Assembly (NCBI GenBank): GCA_024707385.1
Contig: JANPZW010000013.1
Location: 1,001,465-1,065,464 of the forward strand
Source: Cellvibrionaceae bacterium
GTDB lineage: Bacteria > Pseudomonadota > Gammaproteobacteria > Pseudomonadales > Cellvibrionaceae
Direction of reading: 5' to 3'
Length of the DNA: 64,000 nucleotides
Shown here: positions 57,122 through 64,000 of the stretch, piece after piece
Layout: each line of letters opens with the position of its first letter
How positions within the stretch are numbered: position 1 is the first letter of the stretch
Translations under genes and position numbers: made by a program
Notes under the pieces: generated by a model
Databases searched by the model: none
Told to the model about the DNA's origin: nothing
What the model saw: only the letters and a program-made list of their open reading frames with translations

Positions 57122-58420
57122 ATGCGCCGCGCTTTTTTATCGCTTTACAGTTTGATTGTCGTCGCCGTTATTGCCGTGGGCTGGGGGCTCGACCGCGTCT
57201 GGCAGAGCCAGGCGCCGGGCGAAGTTGTGCAGGCCGGCGAAGCGCAATTGCTCGACTTGCTCGAATATCTCGTGGAACAAATGCCGGCGGAGCCCCAGGG
57301 CGACGCGTTGGAAAAACTTCGCCGGGAAACCGGGCTCGATTTGTCGCTGCATAGCTCCGCGGATTTCGCCAGCACTCGCTTATTCGAGCGGATAATTTCC
57401 GGCGATCCGGTGGTGGTGGACACTGGCGATACGCGGCTTTTTTATCGCAAATTAAAAAACCAGGACCGCATTATCAGCCTGCGTCAAACCGTCGCCAATG
57501 TGCCGGATCCGCTGACCTACAATCTTTTGTTGCTGTCGTTTTATCTCACCATCGCATTGGTGATTTTTCTCTGGATCTGGCCGCTGTCGCGGGACCTCAG
57601 CAAATTGGAAAAACAAACCAAATTGTTGGGCTCCGAGGTGGTGCCGGACGATTTGCGCATCGCGCCGACGTCCGCCGTCCACGATCTGGCCAGCGCTTTT
57701 AATCGCATGGGGCGGCGCGTGCGCGATCTGCTCGCCTCGCACAAGGAAATGACCTATGCCGTATCCCACGAATTGCGCACGCCGTTGGCGCGGATGAAAT
57801 TCGGCCTGGAAATGGCCAATGACGTGCAGGATTTAGCCAAGATAAAACAACAATTGGCCGGCGTGCGGGAAGATGTGACCGAGATGGATTCGCTGGTCAA
57901 CCAATTGTTTACCTACGCGGGATTTGAAAACAGCGAACAGGCGCTGGATTTGCAACCCGGGGATATGAGCGCCTTGATTCAGCAATTGATTCAACGTGTG
58001 AAAGCCAATCCCGCCCACGCGCAATTAAATTATGAATTCAAAAACGAATTGCACGGCAGCATGGTGGTGTGCGAGTGGTATCTGATGGAGCGCGCCATCC
58101 TGAATTTATTGCATAACGCCCAGCGTTACGCCAAAGCCATGATCAGTGTCACCTTGCGGCAAACGGCCGGGCAATTTCAAATCATTGTCGATGACGATGG
58201 CCCCGGAATTCCCGTGCATGAGCGCCAACGCATTTTTCAATCCTTTATCCGTCTCACCAACCACACCAATGCACAAAATCGCGGCTTGGGGCTTGGTCTT
58301 GCGATCGTAAGCAAAATTATGCAATGGCATGGCGGCCGCGCTGGTGCGGAAGAAGCGCCGACGGGCGGCGCGCGAGTGATGTTGGAGTGGCAGGTGCAGC
58401 AGGAGGCCGCGTTGAGCTAA
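57122..58420 (+). CDS. RstB-like sensor histidine kinase
   Basis: About 432 residues from ATG 57122. An N-terminal helix (FLSLYSLIVVAVIAVGWGL), a ~120-residue periplasmic domain, a second helix (LLLSFYLTIALVIFLWIWPL), then HAMP, HisKA (EMTYAVSHELRTPLARMKFG) and ATPase (NLLHNAQRY, DDDGPGIPVHERQRIFQSF, GLGLGLAIVSKIMQWHGG). The layout matches RstB. It is the partner of the regulator directly upstream and may sense a signal involving the MipA and DUF3019 proteins in the envelope. The frame is open from 57065, but the chosen Met follows the repaired regulator stop and gives the usual N-terminus. Confidence 0.92.
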   Translation: MRRAFLSLYSLIVVAVIAVGWGLDRVWQSQAPGEVVQAGEAQLLDLLEYLVEQMPAEPQGDALEKLRRETGLDLSLHSSADFASTRLFERIISGDPVVVDTGDTRLFYRKLKNQDRIISLRQTVANVPDPLTYNLLLLSFYLTIALVIFLWIWPLSRDLSKLEKQTKLLGSEVVPDDLRIAPTSAVHDLASAFNRMGRRVRDLLASHKEMTYAVSHELRTPLARMKFGLEMANDVQDLAKIKQQLAGVREDVTEMDSLVNQLFTYAGFENSEQALDLQPGDMSALIQQLIQRVKANPAHAQLNYEFKNELHGSMVVCEWYLMERAILNLLHNAQRYAKAMISVTLRQTAGQFQIIVDDDGPGIPVHERQRIFQSFIRLTNHTNAQNRGLGLGLAIVSKIMQWHGGRAGAEEAPTGGARVMLEWQVQQEAALS

Positions 58421-58444
58421 CCCTAAAATATCTGCTGCTTGGGT

Positions 58445-59525
58445 TTATACGGGTGGTGCAGGCGTCTTGATTTTGCTGGGGGCACCATCTTGAAATTCGC
58501 GCATAAAAATTCCCCAGAAGGCGATAAATAAAGCCGCGATCAACGGCCCTATAACAAAACCATTGATGCCAAACAGGACCAGTCCGCCGAGAGTGGAAAG
58601 CAGCACCAGATAGTCCGGCAATTTGGTGTCTCGGCCCACCAGAATGGGACGCAAAATATTGTCGATAAGACCTATGCCGAAGGCGCCGACCACCACCAGG
58701 ATAATGGCTTTGATAATGGCGCCTGTGGCGAACAGGTAGATCGCCACAGGTATCCAGATCAGGGATGCGCCCACGGCGGGCAGCATGGAGAAAATCGCCA
58801 TGACCACCCCCCAGAGCAGTGCGCCGCTGATACCGAGAGCGGCGAAAGCAATCCCACCGATCGACCCCTGCACTATGGCCACCACCAAATTGCCTTTTAC
58901 GGTGGCGCGGGTGACTTCAGCGAATTTGGTGAACAGCAGGTGTTCACGTTCATCGCCAAGCGGCAGTGCGCGGTAGAGGAGTTGGACGATACGGTCGCCA
59001 TCGCGCAGGAGGAAAAATGCCACGTACAGCATGACACCCGTGCCCAGGGCAAAGCCGAACGCGTTTTGGCCGATACTGAGGGAGTGTTGGGCAACGAATT
59101 TGCCGATGGCCATGGCGGCGTCGGCAGCGTTTTGTCTCAGTCCTTCCAGGTCGATGCCGAAGCGCGTCAACCAGCCTTGCAGAGTGGGAAATCCGTCCTG
59201 GACCTTCTGTACATATTTCGTCAAGTCGAACTTGCCTGACTCCACCATGCGATAAAAATCGGCGATCTGCGCGGCCACGGAAGTGACGGTGAAAATCACC
59301 GGAATCACCACCACAATCAGACAGGTCAACAGCGTCAAACCGGCATTCAGATTGCGGCGGCCCGGCATCTTGCGGTTCAGCCAGTCCTGTACTGGCGCGA
59401 AGATGATGGTGATGGCGACCGCCCAGAAAATAGGACCGAAGAAGGGTTGCAGGACCCAGAAAAAAGCCAGTGAGACGAGTACCAGAAGAGCCGAGAAAGG
59501 CCTGGTTTTCGATTTTTTTATACAT
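58445..59525 (-). CDS. AI-2E/PerM-family transporter (N-terminus frame-repaired)
   Basis: About 360 residues with seven or eight membrane helices: VLVSLAFFWVLQPFFGPIFW, LTLLTCLIVVVIPVIFTVTS, VMLYVAFFLLRDGDRIVQLL (family motif), IVQGSIGGIAFAALGISGAL and GFVIGPLIAALFIAFWGIFM. The family is named for autoinducer export (TqsA), but many members export ions or are uncharacterised. The ATG at 59525 has AGGA at good distance (MYKKIENQAFL...), but its frame is broken. Dropping one base between 59494 and 59519 (T7 at 59513-59519, or the GG of CTCGGCT) joins the body. The uninterrupted alternative from 59533 begins MRPCIKKSKTR with AGG touching the ATG. It is convergent with the kinase gene. Confidence 0.88.
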
Positions 59526-59633
59526 GGACGCATCCTGTGCCGCGCGGATCGCAGGTTAAAGGTGCGTTATCTTAACCTGCGCAACCGCTTTTTACAGGCG
59601 GCACCGTACGCAGATGAACTCTAAGCCGCGCTT

Positions 59634-60467
59634 TTATTCGCCGGCTTTGGGCATGGAGCGTACATTGATATCCATTTGTGGAAATGGAGTGGTGATTCCC
59701 AGCTCGTCAAAACGCTTTTTGATGTTTTCCAGCAGGGCAAAACGCACTGGGCCGAAATCCGCACTGCGCACCCAGGGGCGCAGGGCAAAATTCACCGAAG
59801 AATTGGCGAGAGCCGTGATGCCGACTTCGATAGGACGGTCTTTCAGTACGCGTTCATCCGCCTGTGCCAAGGTCAGAAGTTCGCGTGTGACCAGCTCCAC
59901 GTCGCAGTTGTAGCTCACGCCGATTTCCAGATCAATCCGCCGTTCCGCCTGAAGTGAAGCGTTGACGATATTGCCGCTCAGAATGCTGCCGTTGGGCACG
60001 GTGATCGTTCTGTTGTCAGGGGTCAGGAGGGTGGTGGAAAAAATGGAAATCTCCTTTACCACTCCTGCCGTTCCGGCGGCTTCGATGTAATTTCCCGCGC
60101 GGAACGGGCGAAACAAAATCAGCAGGACTCCGGCGGCGAAATTGGACAGGGACCCCTGCAGCGCAAGACCTATGGCGAGACCGGCGGCGCCGATCACCGC
60201 AACAAAAGAAGCGGTCTGCACGCCCAATTGCCCGAGCGCAGCAACCACCACCACGATCAACAGACCGTAATAGGAAATCTGTTGGAAAAAATTGGTGACG
60301 GCCGGGTCGACGCCGCGGAAACTGAGCCCTCTGGCAAATACTCGGGAAATGGACATCGCCAACCATTTGCCAATAAAAAAAACTACCAGCGCCAGGACGA
60401 TACGTATGCCGTAAAGCGCGGTCAGTTCGGGAATTCTGTCAATGAGTCCTTGGAAGCTCTCTTGCAC
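59634..60467 (-). CDS. mscS: Small-conductance mechanosensitive channel
   Basis: 277 residues, a normal MscS length. Three transmembrane helices: GIRIVLALVVFFIGKWLAMS, ISYYGLLIVVVVAALGQLGV, and the pore helix SFVAVIGAAGLAIGLALQGS followed by LSNFAAGVLLILFRPFRAGN. The cytoplasmic beta domain has FSTTLLTPDNRTITVPNGSI (the PNG motif) and the C-terminal vestibule ends with GITTPFPQMDINV. It opens under membrane tension to release solutes after hypo-osmotic shock. A GC-rich hairpin without T-tract lies upstream near 60509-60528. Confidence 0.95.
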   Translation of the reverse strand: MQESFQGLIDRIPELTALYGIRIVLALVVFFIGKWLAMSISRVFARGLSFRGVDPAVTNFFQQISYYGLLIVVVVAALGQLGVQTASFVAVIGAAGLAIGLALQGSLSNFAAGVLLILFRPFRAGNYIEAAGTAGVVKEISIFSTTLLTPDNRTITVPNGSILSGNIVNASLQAERRIDLEIGVSYNCDVELVTRELLTLAQADERVLKDRPIEVGITALANSSVNFALRPWVRSADFGPVRFALLENIKKRFDELGITTPFPQMDINVRSMPKAGE

Positions 60468-60561
60468 ACCTACCTCTCACCGATGTTGTGCAGAATGTCT
60501 GGCAGGACCCCGGGGATGCCCCCGGGGCGTTGCTGGGCGGTTTGCCCAAGCAGGCGATGGA

Positions 60562-61692
60562 TCAGCGTTGGATAGTTTCTACGTGGGCGCTGACTTTAGC
60601 GGTTACGCGACGGTTGAGCGCGCGGTTTTCAGCGGTATCGTTGCTCACCAGCGGTGAGGATTCACCGTAGCCACGAGAGCTGACGCGTTTCTGGTCGATA
60701 TTGAAACGGTCAACCAGGACTTTCGCCACAGAAGCAGCGCGTCTTTCAGACAGCTTCTGGTTATAGGCTTCAGCACCGCGGTCATCGGTATGGCCTTCGA
60801 GAACGACTTTCGTCAGCGGGTATTCGCGCATGAACTGGGCAATAGATTCAATTTCGCCGTAAGACTCTGGCGTTACGTCATCAGAATTGTTGGCGAAATT
60901 GACGCGCAGTTGCTGTTCTTTGGTTTCGGTGATCACGATGTAGCAGCCTTTGTCGTCGACTTTGGCTCCTGCAGAAGTGCCTGGGCACTGGTCTTTTGCA
61001 TCCGCCACGCCGTCGTTATCGGCGTCCTGCACCGCTTCACAACCGTTGGCGTCTACTGGAGTGCCGACCGGAGTGCCCGGGCAGCGGTCACGGGAATCTT
61101 CTACACCATCTCTGTCGGAGTCTTGCGGTGCGACCACTTTAGGTGCACTCGGAGCAGAGGTGCCGCCCAACAGGAAATTGAGACCGAGGCCGAAGGTGAA
61201 ATGAGTCATTTCACGCTCCAGATCATTGACCAGACGCAATTCAGAACGCAGGCTCAGAACGTCTGACAGGGCCACCTTCAGACCGCCGCCTACGTTCGCC
61301 ATGTCGTTCTCGATTTCAAATCTGCTGTAATCGAATTTCTGCTTGCCGCCGCCGATTAGCAGATAGGGTTGCACACCGTCCCTGTCGGCAAAATGGTAGA
61401 GCGCGTCCAGACGATAGGTTTCCTGATCCACTTCGTTACCGCTTACGGATTCGTCTGAGCTACCGTTGAGGTAAGCCAATTCAAACCCCCACGGACTGCT
61501 GGTTTTGTAACCCAATCCAATGGACCAGAGAAATGGATTGTCCAGCGGCAGGTCTTTATCCAGCATTTGGTATTCGATACCGGGTGCAATAGTAAAACCG
61601 CTGCTTTGCTCAGCCATTGCCTGGCTGGCGGTTGCGAGGGCGGCGCTACAAACAGCGAGACGTACAGCGTTGGAAAGATAAGACTTCTTCAT
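60562..61692 (-). CDS. OmpA-family porin with thrombospondin type 3 repeats
   Basis: 376 residues from ATG 61692 with AAGGAG upstream. Signal peptide (LAVCSAALATASQAMA), an eight-stranded beta-barrel (PGIEYQMLDKDLPLD, FGLGLNFLLGG), a Pro/Ala hinge, then calcium-binding TSP3 repeats (DSDRDGVEDSRDRCPGTPVG, DADNDGVADAKDQCPGT) and a C-terminal OmpA peptidoglycan-binding domain (VVLEGHTDDRGAEAYNQKLS, SERRAASVAKVLVDRF, SSRGYGESSPLVSNDTAENR). The conserved Asp and Arg that hold diaminopimelate are present. It tethers the outer membrane to the cell wall and may be OprF-like. Confidence 0.95.
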   Translation of the reverse strand: MKKSYLSNAVRLAVCSAALATASQAMAEQSSGFTIAPGIEYQMLDKDLPLDNPFLWSIGLGYKTSSPWGFELAYLNGSSDESVSGNEVDQETYRLDALYHFADRDGVQPYLLIGGGKQKFDYSRFEIENDMANVGGGLKVALSDVLSLRSELRLVNDLEREMTHFTFGLGLNFLLGGTSAPSAPKVVAPQDSDRDGVEDSRDRCPGTPVGTPVDANGCEAVQDADNDGVADAKDQCPGTSAGAKVDDKGCYIVITETKEQQLRVNFANNSDDVTPESYGEIESIAQFMREYPLTKVVLEGHTDDRGAEAYNQKLSERRAASVAKVLVDRFNIDQKRVSSRGYGESSPLVSNDTAENRALNRRVTAKVSAHVETIQR

Positions 61693-61842
61693 GAGGCACT
61701 CCTTACTTTTTTGGTTGTATTTAACGATTTGAAGTTTGCTACGGCGCGCAGCTTAACCACAGTATTGTGAACGAATTCTGAATTCCGCGCATTCTGCGAT
61801 TTATAGCACATGTTAATAGATGTTCGCGCATGTTGGCGGCAT

Positions 61843-62910
61843 TTAAATAGTATCGGCGTATGTTTCTCTGGGTTTTAAAAAAAGTTCGTGCGCCGGGGTT
61901 AACTCGAACAAGGCATCGGCGGCTAAAAGCACCGCACCAGCCGTCCAGGTGGTTTTCTCTGCTGGCCAGATGGTGTTGTCGCGAAACACATACCCGGTCC
62001 AATAACCGCCGTCTTGGTCGCGCCACTGCCCCAGGGTTTCATAAAGCTGGCGGGCTTTGTTCGTTTCACCACTGGCCATCAGTGCAATGACCAATTCGCT
62101 GGTTTCCGCCATGGTCACCCAGGGTTCGTCATTGACGCAGCGACAGCCGAGACCCGGCTCTACGAATTCTTGCCAGCGCGCAGCGAGACGCTGGCGGGCG
62201 CACTCGCCGCGATAAAGTCCGGCGAGCACGGGGTAATACCAATCCATGGAAAAACGCGCCTTGCTCTCCCAGGTGCGGTCGAAGCGTTCTGGTTGTGCCA
62301 TTAACGCGTGGGCCAGGCGGTCGGCTGCTGCACGCCATTCGCCGGCCGGGCGATTCAGTGTCGCCGCTATATGGCAGACACAATCCAGGCTGCGCAAAAT
62401 GGAGCTGCAAGCAGTGACCAGTGCATCGTCCTGCGCGCGTCCGTCTGCATCCACGGCCCAGGCGATCTCGCCAAAGTCACTTTGGTAGCGCAGCACAAAT
62501 GCCATCGCGCGGCTGACGCAGGCGAACATATCGGCGAGGAATTGTCGGTCGCCTGTGATCAGAAAGTGATGCCACACACCGGTTGCTATGTAGGCGACGA
62601 AATTGGTTTCCCGCAGCGCCTGATGAACGGGCTCATGCGCATCTGCCGCCGAGCCTGGAAAATAATTGGCGTACCAGCTGCCATCGTCGAGTTGCTGTTG
62701 GGCCAGCCAGTGGTAGGCGCGCTCGGCTGCCTGATATTCGCCGGCGATGCTAAGCCCCATGGCGGCTTCGGTATGATCCCAGGGGTCCAGCTTGCCGCCG
62801 GTATACCAGGGAATGGCGCCGTCCGGCAGTTGCGTGGCGAGAATATAGTCGACGGTCTTGCGCAACTCCGCCGGCAGAACTCTGGGAGAATTTAAGAGGG
62901 AATCTTTCAC
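61843..62910 (-). CDS. Alpha/alpha-toroid protein of the prenyltransferase/glycosidase fold
   Basis: About 355 residues from GTG 62910, which overlaps the methyltransferase stop (GTGA) and has AAGGA upstream. The repeated pattern LRKTVDYILATQLPDGAIPW, AYHWLAQQQLDDGSWYANYF, and near the end LYETLGQWRDQDGGYWTGYV gives QxxDGxxWY-type repeats of an (alpha/alpha)6 barrel, as in terpene cyclases, prenyltransferases and some glycoside hydrolases. No DxDD cyclase motif is seen, so a cyclase is unlikely. In this gene neighbourhood (glycosyltransferase, methyltransferase) a role in envelope glycan or exopolysaccharide metabolism is plausible. The exact reaction is unknown. Confidence 0.7.
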   Translation of the reverse strand: MKDSLLNSPRVLPAELRKTVDYILATQLPDGAIPWYTGGKLDPWDHTEAAMGLSIAGEYQAAERAYHWLAQQQLDDGSWYANYFPGSAADAHEPVHQALRETNFVAYIATGVWHHFLITGDRQFLADMFACVSRAMAFVLRYQSDFGEIAWAVDADGRAQDDALVTACSSILRSLDCVCHIAATLNRPAGEWRAAADRLAHALMAQPERFDRTWESKARFSMDWYYPVLAGLYRGECARQRLAARWQEFVEPGLGCRCVNDEPWVTMAETSELVIALMASGETNKARQLYETLGQWRDQDGGYWTGYVFRDNTIWPAEKTTWTAGAVLLAADALFELTPAHELFLKPRETYADTI

Positions 62911-63620
62911 ATCACATCCTTGGTGAAATAAATCGCCACGCTTTTGCCCATGAAAGGGTTGAGCAGAGAATCGAGTGCGCGGGTGAGGTGCGGATGGCAC
63001 ATCAGATCCCATACCAGCAACCTGTGGTACCAGCGCACCGGCGCAAAGTCTGCACCGCGCCGCCAGAACAAACAGCGCAGCCACCAATAAGGAACATGCA
63101 ACGCGTGCGCGCCGTGCTGCAGAAATGGGCGAAAACCCAGGTGCTCAATTTCATCGCGCAGAGCCTTTGTTTTGAAAATTCGAATATGACCGCCCTCCAC
63201 TTGGTGGTAGGCGGCGCTCAGCCACCAACAAATGCGCTCCGGCCATGCGCGCGGCACGCTCACAGCGAGTATTCCACCCGGCGTAAGAATCCTCTGTGCT
63301 TCCTCTAACATGGCGTGATAATCCGGAATATGCTCCAGCACTTCAGAGCAGATCACGACATCGAAGCTGTTGTCGGCAAAAGGCAGTCGGAGCCCATCGG
63401 CGACAAATATATGTAGGTTTTTGTCCTGGTCTTGTAGGGGAAAGTCTCCGCGCCGGCTGCGCGCGGTCAGTACATCTCGCTGACTCACATCCACGGCGAC
63501 CACCTCGCGAGCGGTGCCGAACCAATAGGCGGCGAGGGCGTGGCGACCTTCGCCGCAGCCCAGATCGAGGACCCGGTGGTGCGGTTGTAGGCGCAGGCTG
63601 TCGAGGCGGATGGTCTGCAC
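62907..63620 (-). CDS. Class I SAM-dependent methyltransferase
   Basis: 237 residues from GTG 63620. SAM-binding motif I is HRVLDLGCGEGRHALAAY, motif II VVAVDVSQRDVLTA, and motif IV FDVVICSEVLEHIPDYHAML. A UbiE/COQ5-like Methyltransf_11 domain is followed by a ~90-residue tail with aromatic clusters (HVPYWWLRCLFWRRG). The acceptor is unknown; the neighbours suggest a sugar or lipid-linked glycan. It starts 5 bases after the glycosyltransferase stop and is coupled to the toroid gene downstream. Confidence 0.88.
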   Translation of the reverse strand: MQTIRLDSLRLQPHHRVLDLGCGEGRHALAAYWFGTAREVVAVDVSQRDVLTARSRRGDFPLQDQDKNLHIFVADGLRLPFADNSFDVVICSEVLEHIPDYHAMLEEAQRILTPGGILAVSVPRAWPERICWWLSAAYHQVEGGHIRIFKTKALRDEIEHLGFRPFLQHGAHALHVPYWWLRCLFWRRGADFAPVRWYHRLLVWDLMCHPHLTRALDSLLNPFMGKSVAIYFTKDVM

Positions 63621-63625
63621 AGTGG

Positions 63626-64000
63626 TCAGGTGCTCGCGGCTTTATTGTCGGACGGCAAGACGGAATCGAGGTAAAACTGGCTGAGGCGCTCGGCCACCCG
63701 ATCCCAACAGAATTCCCGCAGGATGCGCTGGCGGCCCATTTGCATCAGGGCCTGCGCCAGCACCCGGTTGCCGAGAACCTTGGCAAGCCCATCCGCCAGG
63801 GCGGCAGCGTCCCCCGGGGGACCAAAATACCGGCATCGCCGACCACTTCCGGCAGCGCGCCGCCGCTGGAACTCACCAAAGGCACCCCGCAGCTCATCGC
63901 CTCCGCCGCCGGCAGGCCGAAGCCTTCATAAAGTGAGGGGCACGCCGCCACACTCGCCTGGGCGTATTCGTGCACCAGTTCCGCGTCGCTGATGCCACTG
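63626..64000 (-). CDS. GT4-type glycosyltransferase, 5' truncated by the window (frame-repaired)
   Basis: Only the last ~125 residues lie in the window. SDAELVHEYAQASVAACPSL, then YEGFGLPAAEAMSCGVPLVS (the EGFGLPxxEA sugar-nucleotide signature) and SSGGALPEVVGDAGILVP mark a GT-B enzyme of the GT4 class. As written, the frame breaks at the C5/G5 tract 63811-63820. Adding one base there continues as GDAAALADGLAKVLGN, with a C-terminal helix RQRILREFCWDRVAERLSQF, and a TGA at 63626-63628. The donor sugar cannot be told. It heads a three-gene run with the methyltransferase and toroid protein. Confidence 0.85.

Noticed and set aside
60509..60528. CCCCGGGG / CCCCGGGG hairpin upstream of mscS as a terminator of ompA
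   Set aside because: It is very GC-rich but has no T-tract on either side. It may still be a structured spacer.
1..64000. tRNA or rRNA genes
   Set aside because: I saw no cloverleaf with TTC-type arms or rRNA-like sequence on reading both strands. A dedicated RNA search was not possible here.

Overview
The window reads as a chromosomal segment of a cellulolytic gammaproteobacterium, most likely Cellvibrio or a close relative in the Cellvibrionaceae. The grounds are two cellulase lipoproteins (GH6 and GH5) with long poly-serine linkers, two GH3 beta-glucosidases, the Pseudomonas-like argH-algZ-algR order, and the E. coli-like tesA/ybbA/ybbP arrangement. This assignment is inferred from gene content and style; no taxonomic marker gene is present.

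Layout. 1-6.9 kb is an accessory rhs locus. It holds the 3' part of one rhs gene ending in a RES-type toxin domain with an MbcA/ParS-like immunity gene, then a complete rhs gene with an unassigned C-terminal toxin domain and a frame-split immunity gene, then the first ~70 bp of a third rhs gene cut off by a small inverted-repeat scar. 7.2-13.1 kb carries a histone H1-like protein, a LysR/azoreductase/pirin group, an lpxC, an FHA protein and a lipoprotein. 13.5-24.1 kb is rich in signalling: a giant two-propeller hybrid kinase ending in a diguanylate cyclase, and a kinase / receiver / REC-PAS-GGDEF-EAL operon. 24.3-28.5 kb has an LplT-PlsC-Aas fusion and a CBM48-only protein. 28.6-32.7 kb has the two cellulases. 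32.9-36.3 kb is argH-algZR. 36.4-38.8 kb is a thioesterase with two TRAP permease subunits. 38.9-44.5 kb is pstSCAB-phoU behind a Pho box. 45.2-49.1 kb is ybbP-ybbA/tesA. 49.1-54.4 kb has two GH3 enzymes, one probably cytoplasmic and one a lipoprotein, with a candidate structured RNA between them. 54.7-58.4 kb is a MipA / DUF3019 / RstA-RstB-like system. The remainder has an AI-2E-family permease, an MscS channel, an OmpA porin and the start of a glycosyltransferase-methyltransferase-toroid cluster.

How the parts work together. The surface cellulases should release cello-oligosaccharides, the lipoprotein GH3 would cut these in the periplasm or at the surface, and the soluble GH3 would finish the job inside. 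The propeller hybrid kinase and the GGDEF/EAL proteins would tie an external signal to c-di-GMP. The rhs locus is an antagonism module.

A recurring feature is that about nine otherwise healthy genes are interrupted by a single-base gain or loss, nearly always in a homopolymer (A10, G5, C5, C6, G6 and so on). Repairing one base in each restores a family-typical N- or C-terminus. I report the repaired spans and flag each. The pattern looks more like sequence error than biology, except possibly the A10 tract in the second immunity gene.
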